From positions 1-64,000 of the forward strand of contig CAMYLJ010000013.1 of assembly GCA_947259215.1 (NCBI GenBank): a DNA stretch of 64,000 bases, read 5' to 3'. Source of the DNA: an uncultured delta proteobacterium (GTDB lineage Bacteria > Myxococcota_A > UBA9160 > JAFDET01). The position numbers were made by a program, and so were the translations under genes. Positions 26,968 through 37,630 of the stretch are shown here, piece after piece. The notes beneath the pieces were generated by a model. It saw only the letters and a program-made list of their open reading frames with translations, searched no databases and was not told the DNA's origin. Each line of letters starts with the position of its first letter. Positions within the stretch are counted from its first letter, which is position 1.

Positions 26968-28443
26968 CTAGGAGTCGTCCGAGCCCGCGCCGCTGCGGCG
27001 CTCCTCGAGCTGGCGCCGCACGTCGGCGTAGGCCTCCCGCGTCAGGGGATAACGGGTGAAGACGAGAGCGCCCAGCAGGCCGACGCCCAGTGGAAACCCC
27101 CCGTAGAGCAGACGCAGACCCAGCCGCGTGCCCTCCGACTGCTCCACGTTGGGAACGAAGCCGATGGCTTCCAGGGCGAAGCCCATGGAGAAGAGCGCGA
27201 TACCCCCGCCGGTCTTCTGGACGAACATCCAGATGCCGTAGAACCCGCCCTCGTGTCGCTGCCCGTGGTTCAGCTCCTCCCACTCCAGGCAATCGGGGCC
27301 CAGGGCGCCCGGCAGCATCCAGAGCCCCAGGGCGCCTGCACCCACCAGCAGGTTGAGCAGCGGGAAGAGAAAGCCGAGGTCGCTCGGAATCAGGAACAGG
27401 CCGCAGACCGTCACGCCGAGATACAGGAAGGCGAAGATGTAGCCGTGCTTCTTGTCCCGGGTTCGGAGCGCGCGCGACCAGATCGGCGCCGACAGGAAGA
27501 CGCCGACGAAGTAACCGAGGATCACGGCGATGTCGAGAAACGCGGGGGCGCCGATCCGCTCGATGGTCGGTCCCAGGGCCGTCGCCTCGAGCCCCGTGGC
27601 GGTGAAGACGTAGCGGTTCACGAAGCGGAAGACCGCCACCGGAATGGTGGTGGCGAAGACGGCGCATGCGTATGCGATGATCAGCAGCCGCGCAGGCCGG
27701 TTGCGCCTCGGCAGAGCCACGATGCGCGACAGGTTCTCGGCCAGTGGCCGCTTGGGCAGCCCGGAGGCGTCGAAGCGCTCGCGCACGCCGGCAAAGGCCA
27801 CCACGGCGCCGACCAGGATGACGGCGCCGATGGCGAGGCCGCTCAGGGCGAAGGTCATACGGGGCGCCAGGAAGGCCAGCATCAGCATGGGAACGATCGC
27901 GCCAGTGAAGTCGCCCAGGTTGCCGATCGTGACCCGGTAGGCGGCGACCCGCGTGCGCTCGTCGTAGTCCGGCGTGAGATCCGGCGCCATGGCCTGGTAG
28001 GGGGTCTCGAAGATCGTGCGCGCCGTGAAGGCGGCCAGGAAGCAGACCAGGAACCAGCCGAAGAGCGCCTCCCCCTCCCGGTCCGGCGGCCGGAACAAGA
28101 GGATGGTGAAGAGCGCCAGCAGGGGCGCCCCGATCAGGAAGAAGGGCCGCCGCCGGCCCATGCGCAGGCGGGTGTTGTCGGTCAAGTGGCCCATCAGCGG
28201 ATCCGTGACCGCGTCCCAGAGCTTCCCGATCAGCATGGCCAGCCCGAAGAGAGTGGCGGGCAGGCGCAGGGTGTCGACGTAGAAGAAGGGGATTTGGGTG
28301 TTGACCAGGGTGTTCATGGCCGATAGGCCGAACTGCGCCGCCGAGTAGCTCAGCAGGACCGAGAGACCGAGGCGATCCTGGAGCCGCGGTAGGGCGGTGG
28401 CCGACACCCTCGCAGGGTGCCTGTTTCGGCGCGGAAGGTCCAC
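26968..28443 (-). CDS. MFS_2/GPH-type sugar:cation symporter-like transporter
   Basis: A 491-residue membrane protein with about 12 helices. GPH-family features are clear: LIGKLWDAVTDPLMGHLTDN followed by RLRMGRRRPFFLIGAP, and ETPYQAMAPDLTPDYDERTR in the loop after helix 4. The second half begins with a long cytoplasmic loop (KRPLAENLSRIVALPRRNRP). Homologues co-transport sugars or glycosides with Na+ or H+; MFS_2 relatives include lipid carriers. The start is uncertain: GTG at 28443 gives the full frame, and GTG at 28407 (VSATALPRLQ) is an alternative. It is divergent from the wax-ester synthase with a 44-bp gap containing TAGAAT (28464-28469). Confidence 0.85.
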   Translation of the reverse strand: MDLPRRNRHPARVSATALPRLQDRLGLSVLLSYSAAQFGLSAMNTLVNTQIPFFYVDTLRLPATLFGLAMLIGKLWDAVTDPLMGHLTDNTRLRMGRRRPFFLIGAPLLALFTILLFRPPDREGEALFGWFLVCFLAAFTARTIFETPYQAMAPDLTPDYDERTRVAAYRVTIGNLGDFTGAIVPMLMLAFLAPRMTFALSGLAIGAVILVGAVVAFAGVRERFDASGLPKRPLAENLSRIVALPRRNRPARLLIIAYACAVFATTIPVAVFRFVNRYVFTATGLEATALGPTIERIGAPAFLDIAVILGYFVGVFLSAPIWSRALRTRDKKHGYIFAFLYLGVTVCGLFLIPSDLGFLFPLLNLLVGAGALGLWMLPGALGPDCLEWEELNHGQRHEGGFYGIWMFVQKTGGGIALFSMGFALEAIGFVPNVEQSEGTRLGLRLLYGGFPLGVGLLGALVFTRYPLTREAYADVRRQLEERRSGAGSDDS

Positions 28444-28487
28444 GCGAAGCAGGACACGCAGGGTAGAATGGAGTCGGGAGATGGACC

Positions 28488-29915
28488 GTGGCCTACAGCC
28501 ACTACCAGCGCCTCACCGCGCTGGACGAGAGCTTCCTGCGCTTCGAGGAACAGGATCCGGCCATCCACATGCACGTGGGTGCGGTCGCGCTGTTCGATCC
28601 CGGCCCCCTCGCGACGGACGACGGCGGCATCGACATCGACCACCTGCGCCGCGGCGTGGAGGCCAGCCTCGGCGAGAGCCCGCGCTTCCGGCAGAAGCTG
28701 GCGCGGGTGCCCGTGGCGGAGTCGCCGGTCTGGGTCGACGACGAGCGCTTCAACCTCCACTACCACGTCCGCCACACGTCGTTGCCGCGGCCCGGCTCGC
28801 TGCGCCAGCTGAAGCGGCTCGCGGGCCGCATCCTCTCCCAGCGCCTCGACCGCTCGAAGGCGCTGTGGGAGTTCTGGTTCGTCGAGGGCCTCGCAGACGG
28901 CCGCTTCGCGCTGATCGCGAAGGCGCACCACTGCCTGGTGGACGGCATCTCCGGCTTCGACCTGCTGGCTCGCATGATGCGGCCGGATCCGGACCCGACG
29001 ATCGAGCCCCCGCCGCGCTGGTTTCCGCGCCCGGTACCGCCGGGAACGCGGCTCCTGGTGGACGAGGTGACCCGTCGCGTCGGGTTGCCCCTGGACGTGG
29101 CGGGGGCGGGCCTGCGCGCCTTGACCGCACCCCGGGAGTCCCTGGGCCGGCTGTGGGACGCCTCCGGAGCGCTCGGGGAGGCGCTCACCGCCAACGCGAG
29201 CCCCGTGTCGCGGACGCCGCTGAACGCCGAGATCGGCCCGTACCGCCGCTTCGACTGGACGCGCTTCGAGCTCGACGCCGTGAAGGAGGTGAAGCGGCGT
29301 CTCGGGGGCACCGTGAACGACGTGGTGCTCGCCTGCGTGACGGGCGCCGTGGGACGCTTTCTCAGCCGGCGCGGAGAGCGACTCGCCGAGCTCACGATCC
29401 GGGCCATGGTGCCGGTGAGCGTGCGCCGCTCGGACGAACGCAGCAGCGAGGGCAACCGGGTCGTGAGCCTGGTCGCGCCGCTTCCCGTCGCAGAGCCGAA
29501 CCCCATTCAGCGCCTGGAGCAGATCGTCCAGACCACGGCGCGCCTGAAGGGCTCGCGCCAGGCCCGCGGCGTGGAGATCTTCGAGGAGATCACCGACCGC
29601 ATCCACCCGGCGATCTTCACCGCCGTCGCGAGCCGTGCGGCCCGACAGGCCTACAACCTCGTCGTCACCAACGTCCCCGGCCCCCAGACCCCGTGGTGGC
29701 TGCTGGGAGCGAAGATGCTGGAGATCTACCCGATGGTCCCGCTGTTCGAGTGCCAGGGGCTCGGGACCGCCCTCTTCAGCTACGACGGCAGCCTGTGCTG
29801 GGGCTTCAGCGCCGACTGGGACGCCCTGCCGGATCTCCACGACTTCGCCGGCTTCGCGGACGAGGAGTTCGAGGCGCTGCGCAAGGCGGCACGAGCCGAC
29901 GCCCCGGCGGGCTAG
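28488..29915 (+). CDS. Wax-ester synthase/diacylglycerol acyltransferase (WS/DGAT)
   Basis: A 475-residue acyltransferase that esterifies fatty alcohols or diacylglycerol with acyl-CoA to make neutral storage lipids. The catalytic HHxxxDG is H147-H148-CLV-D152-G153. Other family signatures are the N-terminal YQRLTALDESFLRFE, MHVGAVALFD, GTVNDVVLACVTGA, SVRRSDE and NLVVTNVPGPQTPWWLLGA. The length matches bacterial WS/DGAT. The GTG at 28488 has GGGAG 7-8 nt upstream. The gene ends before a 9-bp inverted repeat and is convergent with glutamate dehydrogenase. Confidence 0.94.
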   Translation: MAYSHYQRLTALDESFLRFEEQDPAIHMHVGAVALFDPGPLATDDGGIDIDHLRRGVEASLGESPRFRQKLARVPVAESPVWVDDERFNLHYHVRHTSLPRPGSLRQLKRLAGRILSQRLDRSKALWEFWFVEGLADGRFALIAKAHHCLVDGISGFDLLARMMRPDPDPTIEPPPRWFPRPVPPGTRLLVDEVTRRVGLPLDVAGAGLRALTAPRESLGRLWDASGALGEALTANASPVSRTPLNAEIGPYRRFDWTRFELDAVKEVKRRLGGTVNDVVLACVTGAVGRFLSRRGERLAELTIRAMVPVSVRRSDERSSEGNRVVSLVAPLPVAEPNPIQRLEQIVQTTARLKGSRQARGVEIFEEITDRIHPAIFTAVASRAARQAYNLVVTNVPGPQTPWWLLGAKMLEIYPMVPLFECQGLGTALFSYDGSLCWGFSADWDALPDLHDFAGFADEEFEALRKAARADAPAG

Positions 29916-29917
29916 GA

Positions 29918-29937
29918 GGGCGACTCCAGAGTCGCCC
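29918..29937. terminator. Hairpin between convergent genes
   Basis: GGGCGACTC-CA-GAGTCGCCC, a perfect 9-bp inverted repeat with a 2-nt loop, starting 2 nt after the wax-ester synthase stop codon. It lies between two convergent genes and could end transcription from either side. There is no T-run, so intrinsic termination is uncertain. Confidence 0.45.
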
Positions 29938-29974
29938 GACGCCCAGCAAGCCGCAGGCGAGCGAAGATCAGCGG

Positions 29975-31396
<1,422 letters not shown>

Positions 31397-31415
31397 CGTC
31401 CTCCTTCTCGTCCGG

Positions 31416-32816
31416 TCAGGCCGGTGCCGGGACGAGACCCTCGCCCGCGAGCTCGACGTGGAGTCGCTCCAGCCCGCGCCCGAAGCGGCGCAGCGCCTCG
31501 GCGAGCTCGTCCTCGCCGATCACCAACGGTGGCGAGAAGGCCAGGGAGTCGCCCAGGGCACGAACGACGAGCCCCTCTTCGAGACACAGCTCGTGGAGTC
31601 GCAGGCCCACCTTGCGCTCCGCGGGGAAGCGGCGGCGCTGGCCGCGGTCCGCCACCAGCTCGACGGCGGCGATCAGCGCCTCGCCCCGGATCTCTCCCAC
31701 CAGGGGGTGGCCCCCGAAGGCCGCGCGCAGCTGCGCCTGGAAGCCGTGCCCCAGCTCGGCCGCGCGCGCGACGAGGCCTTCGCGCTCCAGGATGTCGAGG
31801 TTCGCCAGCGCGGCGGCGGCGCCCACCGGGTGCAGGCTGGTGGTGTGGCCGTGGGCCACGGGTCCGTGCTCCGACGAGCCGGCGGCGAGCGTGTCCCAGA
31901 CCCGGTCGGACACGACCGCCGCCGACACCGGGAAGTAGGCGCTGGTGATGCCCTTCGCGACGGTCATGAAGTCCGGCCGCAGGTCGAAGCGCTGGGAGCC
32001 GAAGGGCGTGCCGAGCCGCCCGAAGCCGCACACCACCTCGTCGGCGACGAGCAGCACGTCGTGGCGCGCCAGCACCTGCTGGACCGCCTCCCAGTAGCCC
32101 TGGGGCGGCGGGATCACGCCGCCCGCCGCCATCAGCGGCTCGCCGATGAAGGCGCCCACCGTCTCCGGGCCCTCCGCGACGATCAACGCCTCGAGCTCCG
32201 CCGCCAGACGCGCGGCGAACGCGGGCTCGTCCTCGTCCGGCCGCGCCTCGCGGTAGAAGTGCGGCTTGCGTGCGTGCAGGAACCCCGGCAGCGGCGCGTC
32301 GAAGAGCGCATGCATGTAGGGCAGGCCCGACAGGCTCGTCGCGCCCAGGGTCACGCCGTGGTAGGCGCCGTGGCGCGCGATGATCTTCTTCTTCTTCGGG
32401 CGTCCGCGCAGGTTCCAGTGGTACCAGACCAGCTTGACGATCGTGTCGTTGGCCTCGGAGCCCGAGTTGCAGAAGAACGCGTGATCCAACCCATCCGGAG
32501 TCAGGTCGGCCAGCCGGGCGGCCAGGCGGATCGCGGGCTCGTTGGCCTGGGCCAGGAAGCCGTGGGCGTAGGCCAGGCGCCGCGCCTGCTGCGCCATCGC
32601 CTCCGCGATCTCCTCGCGGCCGTAGCCGGCGGCGACGCACCAGAGCCCCGCCATCGCGTCCAGCAGCTCGCGCCCCTCCGCATCCCGGATCCACACACCC
32701 TTGCCCTCCGCCAGCACCCGGGGACCGCGCTCCTGCTGGAGGGCGATGGAGGTGTAGGGGTGGAAGACGTGGGAGCGGTCGAGGTCGGGCAGCCCCGATC
32801 CTCCCGGTCGCGGCAT
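31416..32816 (-). CDS. Class III PLP-dependent aminotransferase
   Basis: A 466-residue omega-type transaminase. N-terminal HVFHPYTSIALQQ and GKGVWIRDAEGRELLDAMAG, then FCNSGSEANDT (phosphate-binding Ser/Gly), HGAYHGVT, DEVVCGFGRLG (Asp to pyridinium N), and AKGITSAY with the Schiff-base Lys. Such enzymes move amino groups from amines, beta-amino acids or diamines to pyruvate or 2-oxoglutarate. The start ATG overlaps the upstream gene's stop (TGATG), so it is tightly coupled to the decarboxylase/lyase-like gene, and glutamate dehydrogenase follows. Amine catabolism by the three products together is a reasonable inference. Confidence 0.9.
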   Translation of the reverse strand: MPRPGGSGLPDLDRSHVFHPYTSIALQQERGPRVLAEGKGVWIRDAEGRELLDAMAGLWCVAAGYGREEIAEAMAQQARRLAYAHGFLAQANEPAIRLAARLADLTPDGLDHAFFCNSGSEANDTIVKLVWYHWNLRGRPKKKKIIARHGAYHGVTLGATSLSGLPYMHALFDAPLPGFLHARKPHFYREARPDEDEPAFAARLAAELEALIVAEGPETVGAFIGEPLMAAGGVIPPPQGYWEAVQQVLARHDVLLVADEVVCGFGRLGTPFGSQRFDLRPDFMTVAKGITSAYFPVSAAVVSDRVWDTLAAGSSEHGPVAHGHTTSLHPVGAAAALANLDILEREGLVARAAELGHGFQAQLRAAFGGHPLVGEIRGEALIAAVELVADRGQRRRFPAERKVGLRLHELCLEEGLVVRALGDSLAFSPPLVIGEDELAEALRRFGRGLERLHVELAGEGLVPAPA

Positions 32817-34264
32817 CAGGCGGTCTCCGGCTGCCGGAAGAGCTGGTTCAGGTATTCGACCAGCAGGCGCTCGCGCAAGGGGACGGGCAGCGCGTTCAGC
32901 ACCTCGTTGATCTCCGCCATCCGCCCCGGGAGCCCCGTGCCCTGGATGCCCGCCATGGCGAGCAGGCCCTGGAAGACGTCGTCGGTCAGCTCCGCGGGCT
33001 TCAGGTGACCGAAGGCCTCCCGGATCTTTGGCGCCAGCTGTCCCGACGGGAGCAGCCGCGCCTTCTCCGTGCACTCGTGGAGGTCCGCCAGCATGCCGTC
33101 CACCCAGCGCACGCTCTCCGGATTGATCGACAGGTGGATGTTCTCCGGCGAGCTGCCGTAGGCCAGCTGGGGCTGGACGTACCAGTCGCGCTCCTTCATC
33201 TCGTCGGCGATGTGGAAGACGCTGACCGTGTCCGACGCGAACGACAGCAGGTTCATGTCGGGCCGGCCGAGCAGACGCAGATCGGGCGCCGCGTCCACGG
33301 CCGCGACGATCTCGTCGGTGGCCTCCTTCACGGCCCGCGTGATCTCCAGGTAGCCGTCGTCGCCGATGAAGTGCAGGGCGGCCCAGGCGGCGGCGATCGG
33401 CCCGGCGGACTTGGTGCTCTGCACCGTGGGATTGATGACCGTGTAGCCCGTCCAGTTGGAGCAGGCGTACATCCCGTACTTCCGGAGCTGCTTGTCGCCG
33501 TAGAGGATCGTGGAGGCGCCCTTGGCTGCGAACGCGTACTTGTGCAGATCCATGGAGATCGACGTGACGCCGGGGACCCGGAAGTCGTATTCGGGCAGCG
33601 GCGCGCCCAGGCGCGCGAAGTACTGGAGCAGGAAGCCGCCCATGCAGCCGTCCACGTGCAGCAGCAGATCCCGCTCCAGCGCTAGCTGACCGAGCTCCCG
33701 GATCGGATCGACGACCCCGTGCGCGTAGGAGATGGCCGAGCCCACCAGCAGCACGGTGTTCGGCGTGATCGCGTCGCGCACGGCACCCACGTCCGCCCGG
33801 AAGCTCTCCGGATCCACCGGGACGATCACGGGTCGCAGGCCCAGGTAGTAGGCCGCCTTCTGGAAGGCCGCGTGGGCCGTTTCCGGAAGCACGATCTCGG
33901 GCTCGCGGATGGCCGGACGCTGCTCGCGCGCCTGGTCGCGCGCCGCCTTGACGGCCAGCATGATGCTCTCGGTCCCGCCGCTCGTGAAGTTGCCCACCAC
34001 GTCCGCGTCGCCGTTCAGGTGGCGCGCCGCCATGGCGACGACCTCGTTCTCCATCTGGAGGGCGCTGGGAAAGGCCGTGGGATCCAGGCCGTTCTCGGAC
34101 AGGTAGCTGGAGAAGGCGTCCTTGATGACCCCCTCCGCCTCGCGCCCCGGGTCGTAGACGTAGGCCCAGGTGCGCCCTTCGCGCCACGGGGTGTCGTGCT
34201 CGCGGAAGCGCTCCAGCTGCTCGAAGACCTGCTCCCGGCTCCAGCCCCGCTTGGGGATCTCCAC
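32816..34264 (-). CDS. Sphingosine-1-phosphate lyase-like PLP enzyme
   Basis: A 482-residue group II PLP-dependent lyase/decarboxylase. The lysine motif reads PGVTSISMDLHKYAFAAKGA, close to the GVTSIS-D-HKYG-APKG-S pattern of sphingosine-1-phosphate lyases and unlike glutamate decarboxylase. Other PLP contacts are NFTSGGTESIMLAVKAARD, ISYAHGVVDP and HVDGCMGGF. Bacterial SPL homologues cleave phosphorylated long-chain bases to an aldehyde and phosphoethanolamine, but some act as amino-acid decarboxylases. No membrane helix is present, as in other bacterial forms. GTG with AAGGAGG 8 nt upstream. First gene of the operon with an aminotransferase and glutamate dehydrogenase. Confidence 0.8.
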   Translation of the reverse strand: MEIPKRGWSREQVFEQLERFREHDTPWREGRTWAYVYDPGREAEGVIKDAFSSYLSENGLDPTAFPSALQMENEVVAMAARHLNGDADVVGNFTSGGTESIMLAVKAARDQAREQRPAIREPEIVLPETAHAAFQKAAYYLGLRPVIVPVDPESFRADVGAVRDAITPNTVLLVGSAISYAHGVVDPIRELGQLALERDLLLHVDGCMGGFLLQYFARLGAPLPEYDFRVPGVTSISMDLHKYAFAAKGASTILYGDKQLRKYGMYACSNWTGYTVINPTVQSTKSAGPIAAAWAALHFIGDDGYLEITRAVKEATDEIVAAVDAAPDLRLLGRPDMNLLSFASDTVSVFHIADEMKERDWYVQPQLAYGSSPENIHLSINPESVRWVDGMLADLHECTEKARLLPSGQLAPKIREAFGHLKPAELTDDVFQGLLAMAGIQGTGLPGRMAEINEVLNALPVPLRERLLVEYLNQLFRQPETA

Positions 34265-34335
34265 TCCGCGGCCCTCCTTCGGGTTTCATCTTACCCGAAG
34301 ATCTCCGCGATCCAGGCGGGAGCGGTCTGGGCCCG

Positions 34336-35160
34336 TCAGAGCTTGCTGAGCGCGTCGTACGTGGAGGCGTCCACTTCGAGGTGCGTGAAGATCTCGGTCT
34401 CCGACAGATCCTCCTTGCCCTCCTTGTCGTACGAGCGCTCCACATTGTGGAGCGACACGAGCCGGAAGCGCTGGCAGCCGGAGCAGGACTTGAGCGTGAG
34501 CTTGGCGAACTGGGCGCGCGCCAGGTCCACCCGCTCGAATCCGAGCAGCGCCGCTAGGTCGCCGCGCGCGAGCCGGTTCTTCAGGACCTGCTCGTCGCGA
34601 ACCGGATCGAAGGGCGCCATCTCCATCTTGTCCGTGAGCCAGCCGTCGCAGTTCTCGCAGAAGGCCCAGTCGAGCAGCATTCCCGCCGGCACGCCGGCCG
34701 AGAGGGCGACGATCACGAGGCCCTCGAGCCCCCAGATCGCGTAGAGCGAGCCACCCGTGGGCTCCCAGCCGAAGACGCTCCAGGCGCCCTCGGCGGCGAC
34801 GGCGCCGATGGCGGCGCGCACCAGGCCGACGTCTGCCAGGCCCAGCTCGGCCCCGGCACCGGTGAGCCAGGCGACCCACTGCACGTAGGTGGCGGCGACT
34901 CCCAGGGCCGCTCCGGAGACCGCGACCAGTCCCACGCTGCGGATCTTGCCCAGGCGCGCGGACCCGGCCACGACGGCCCCGACGCCGGCGCCCAGCAGGA
35001 GGGGGAGCACGGCGGCCAGGTAGACCCACGGAATCCACAGGATCGCGTAGCCGTAGATCCAGCCCAGGACCAGGGCGGCGGCCGGGCCGGCAACGCCGAG
35101 GCACAGCAGGCCCGCGATCGGCGCCTTGCCCGAGTGGCGGTAGAAGAGATCGTGGTGCAT
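34336..35160 (-). CDS. Membrane protein with CxxC pairs, partner of the ion channel
   Basis: A 274-residue protein of unrecognised family. The N-terminal 180 residues have five or so membrane segments (for example LLCLGVAGPAAALVLGWIYG and LPLLLGAGVGAVVAGSA). The cytosolic C-terminal part has two CxxC pairs, AFCENCDGW and SCSGCQRF about 50 residues apart, a likely zinc site, then an acidic tail. It starts 9 bp after the CASTOR/POLLUX-like channel gene and is co-transcribed with it, so it may be an accessory or sensing subunit. No homologue with a known function is recalled. Confidence 0.7.
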   Translation of the reverse strand: MHHDLFYRHSGKAPIAGLLCLGVAGPAAALVLGWIYGYAILWIPWVYLAAVLPLLLGAGVGAVVAGSARLGKIRSVGLVAVSGAALGVAATYVQWVAWLTGAGAELGLADVGLVRAAIGAVAAEGAWSVFGWEPTGGSLYAIWGLEGLVIVALSAGVPAGMLLDWAFCENCDGWLTDKMEMAPFDPVRDEQVLKNRLARGDLAALLGFERVDLARAQFAKLTLKSCSGCQRFRLVSLHNVERSYDKEGKEDLSETEIFTHLEVDASTYDALSKL

Positions 35161-35169
35161 GACGTTCTC

Positions 35170-37509
35170 CTAGAGTTCGTCCTCGGCCAGGACGATCAGA
35201 CAATCGTCCTGGGTCAGCGAGAAACGGGTGTTCTTTTCCGGGATCAGTCGGACCCCGCAGTTCTGGCCGCTGTCCGCTTCCAGCGCGCGGATCTTCACCC
35301 CGATGCAGACCTCGTCCCGCTGGCGCGCCACGCCCATCAGGTCGGCGAAGCTCACGTCGGCGGGGAAGCGCTCCAGGTAGAGCGCGGCCGGCTTCAGGTA
35401 GATCTCGGAGCCGTCTTCCTGGAAGATGTCGTCGTACACCTTCTTGATGTGACGGCTCTCGGAGACCTGGGCCATGATCATGCTGACCAGGCGGTTCGAG
35501 ATGATGATGTCCTTGACCCCCGCACGCGCCACCAGCGAGTGGTTCTGGGAATCCAGGACCTCGGTGATCAGCTTGGTCTCCCGGCTCTCGTCCGGGTGCT
35601 GGGCAAAGATGCTGCGCAGCAGCAGCAACGTGACGATGTTCTCCGAGTCGATCTGGTTGGCGTCGCGCACGCCCTCGCCGCCGCCGGCCAGGATGATGAT
35701 GTTGTCGTACTCGAACGGCCTCAGCTCCAGCAGGGCTTCGCGGCTCAGGCGATCCCGCTCGAAGAGACGGACCTCCACCGTCTCGAGCTCGGCGTCCACG
35801 GTCTCGATCTCCTGGCGCTCGGCGTCGGACGCAGCGCCCAGCAGGACGTGCACCTGGCTCCCCGGGCTCACGTAGTCGGCGAACTCCCGCAGGATGATCG
35901 GAGCCTTGTGGTTCCAGCCCAGGATGAGCTCGCGCTCGATCTCCTGGCTGAGACGCTCGCCGGCCAGGGACAGGTCGCCGGGCCGGGCCACGGGCTCCGG
36001 GAGATACTCGATGGTGGAGTCGTCTTCGGCGACGATCAGGATCTCGTCCCGCCCCTCCATGCGGTAGTCGCCAGGGGGATTCAGCAGGATGGCCCCGTCG
36101 GGCTGACGCACTCCCATGGGCACACCGTCGGGGAAGTGGTACGCGATCTGCGCGAAGTCCACGTCTCCCCAGTCGGCGCCGTAGAAGTACATCTCGCAGC
36201 CGTCGAAGGAGAGGATCTCGTTGTAGACCACCGAGAGGCCCACCGAGCGTGACGTCTGCACCAGCAGCTTGGCCAGGATGTCGCTGGTGTCGATGGTCAC
36301 GACGTCCTCGCCGAAGGTGGTCTCGACGATCTCGCGGTGGGTGGGATTGTAGATCTCCGCCACCACGCAGAAGTCCTCGTGCCGGGACGCCTTGCCCGTG
36401 CTGGCCAGGATCGTCTGGATCACCATCGCGTCGCTGGCGGCCTTGCCGGCGGCGCCGTCGGTGTCCTCGCACTGGGCCAGGATGATCGCGGACTTGCACG
36501 TCTCGATGGACACCATGTCCAGGTTGGCGATCGTCGACACCGATCCGCTGCGGGTGACGAGGCGCGTGGTCTGCGTATCGGGCAGGCGCAGGCGGAGGAT
36601 GTCGTCCATCTCCTCCTTGTCCTTGTCCGCCAGGACCACGACGCAGGCGTCGTCCTCGCTCTCGTTGGCGATGACGAGCTCGCGAATGATCTCGACGATG
36701 CGCTGCTCGTTCCAGCCCAGGATGAGCGTGTGGCCCTCCTCGATGACCTTGGAGCGGCCCCGCTTCAGCTCGCTGAGCTTCTGGTCCAGGCTGGTGGTGA
36801 TGAAGGCGATCAGCGCCGAGAGCATGATCACACCGGACAGCCCGGCGAGGACCGAGAAGACCTTGTAGGAGGGGGCCGACCGGATGTCCTGGGCCATGTT
36901 GCCCGGGTCGGTGAGCTGCAGGAAGGTGATGTAGAGGTTGCCCCAGAAGTCGAGCTCCGCGTGCTGGAGCGCGGTCTCGGGCACGAGCCACTGGAGCAGG
37001 CCGCGGGTCGCCCCGATCGCGACGAAGATGCCCACGAAGACCAGGACCAGGACCTTGAAGATCGAGGTGCCGCCGCGGGCCATGAAGGTGTCGAAGCGGT
37101 AGCGGAACAGGCCCGCGCGGCCTGTGTCCTCCGCCGGCGCGTCGGACGCGATTTCGGGCGCCTCCAGCAGCGGCGCTGCCGCCCGCAGCGTCCGCCGCGA
37201 CGACCCGGGGGCGCTCGCCTCCGCGCCCTCCTGGGCCTCAGCCACTTCGCGGACTTCCGCCGGCTGTCCGGGCGCTCCGACCTCCTCGATGTAGACGACC
37301 GCGCCCAGCTCTTCGAAGAGACGCAGGACCCGCTCCGCGTCCTTCCACTCGAGCTGGCGCGCGAGGACGTAGGGCTCTCCCGTGAACAGCACGTCGAACG
37401 CCGACTCCGAGCGCCGATAGCGCTGCGCGAGACTCTTCTTCACCTGTTCGGGGGTGAAGTAGTCGAGCACTTCACCCCGGAATACGACGTTGTACCGACC
37501 GTCCGCCAC
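35170..37509 (-). CDS. CASTOR/POLLUX-type ion channel with RCK (TrkA-N) domains
   Basis: A 779-residue inner-membrane channel. Residues 1-70 form a small soluble domain (RYNVVFRGEVLDYFTPEQVK...), followed by a low-complexity linker. Two or three membrane helices (VLVLVFVGIFVAIGA, VFSVLAGLSGVIMLSALIAF) flank a pore-like loop (NLYITFLQLTDPGNM), like the CASTOR/POLLUX pore. The cytosolic part has two Rossmann-type RCK units starting HTLILGWNEQRIVEII and ELILGWNHKAPIILREF, and a TrkA-C-like end. Plant CASTOR/POLLUX conduct cations; bacterial relatives are little studied. The start is uncertain; GTG at 37509 (VADGRYNVV) is chosen from domain content. Confidence 0.82.
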   Translation of the reverse strand: MADGRYNVVFRGEVLDYFTPEQVKKSLAQRYRRSESAFDVLFTGEPYVLARQLEWKDAERVLRLFEELGAVVYIEEVGAPGQPAEVREVAEAQEGAEASAPGSSRRTLRAAAPLLEAPEIASDAPAEDTGRAGLFRYRFDTFMARGGTSIFKVLVLVFVGIFVAIGATRGLLQWLVPETALQHAELDFWGNLYITFLQLTDPGNMAQDIRSAPSYKVFSVLAGLSGVIMLSALIAFITTSLDQKLSELKRGRSKVIEEGHTLILGWNEQRIVEIIRELVIANESEDDACVVVLADKDKEEMDDILRLRLPDTQTTRLVTRSGSVSTIANLDMVSIETCKSAIILAQCEDTDGAAGKAASDAMVIQTILASTGKASRHEDFCVVAEIYNPTHREIVETTFGEDVVTIDTSDILAKLLVQTSRSVGLSVVYNEILSFDGCEMYFYGADWGDVDFAQIAYHFPDGVPMGVRQPDGAILLNPPGDYRMEGRDEILIVAEDDSTIEYLPEPVARPGDLSLAGERLSQEIERELILGWNHKAPIILREFADYVSPGSQVHVLLGAASDAERQEIETVDAELETVEVRLFERDRLSREALLELRPFEYDNIIILAGGGEGVRDANQIDSENIVTLLLLRSIFAQHPDESRETKLITEVLDSQNHSLVARAGVKDIIISNRLVSMIMAQVSESRHIKKVYDDIFQEDGSEIYLKPAALYLERFPADVSFADLMGVARQRDEVCIGVKIRALEADSGQNCGVRLIPEKNTRFSLTQDDCLIVLAEDEL

Positions 37510-37583
37510 GACGAGGGGCGTATCGGTGCGCCGAATGAATGGGCTTAGACGCGCGACGAACGCCCATGCGCAGCCCGTGAGCA

Positions 37584-37630
37584 AGTTGCACGCGTGTGTG
37601 TATGGCGCGTGCAGCAGTTGCACGCGTGTG
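37584..37630. promoter_or_regulatory. Twin palindromic direct repeats upstream of the channel gene
   Basis: AGTTGCACGCGTGTG occurs at 37584-37598 and again, identical, at 37616-37630, starting exactly 32 bp apart (about three helical turns). Each copy has the palindromic core CACGCGTG. The pair lies 75-121 bp upstream of the channel start codon, where an operator would sit. The regulator is unknown. Confidence 0.55.

Noticed and set aside
29918-29937. Intrinsic (rho-independent) terminators at GC-rich hairpins
   Set aside because: Hairpins at 29918, 38390 and in the 69-bp repeats lack a downstream T-run, so classical intrinsic termination is not supported; they are reported only as hairpins or repeats.
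31416-34445. A 1009-residue fusion of lyase and aminotransferase
   Set aside because: The N-terminal half of that frame is a shadow of the lyase gene; the aminotransferase starts at 32816 with a TGATG overlap.
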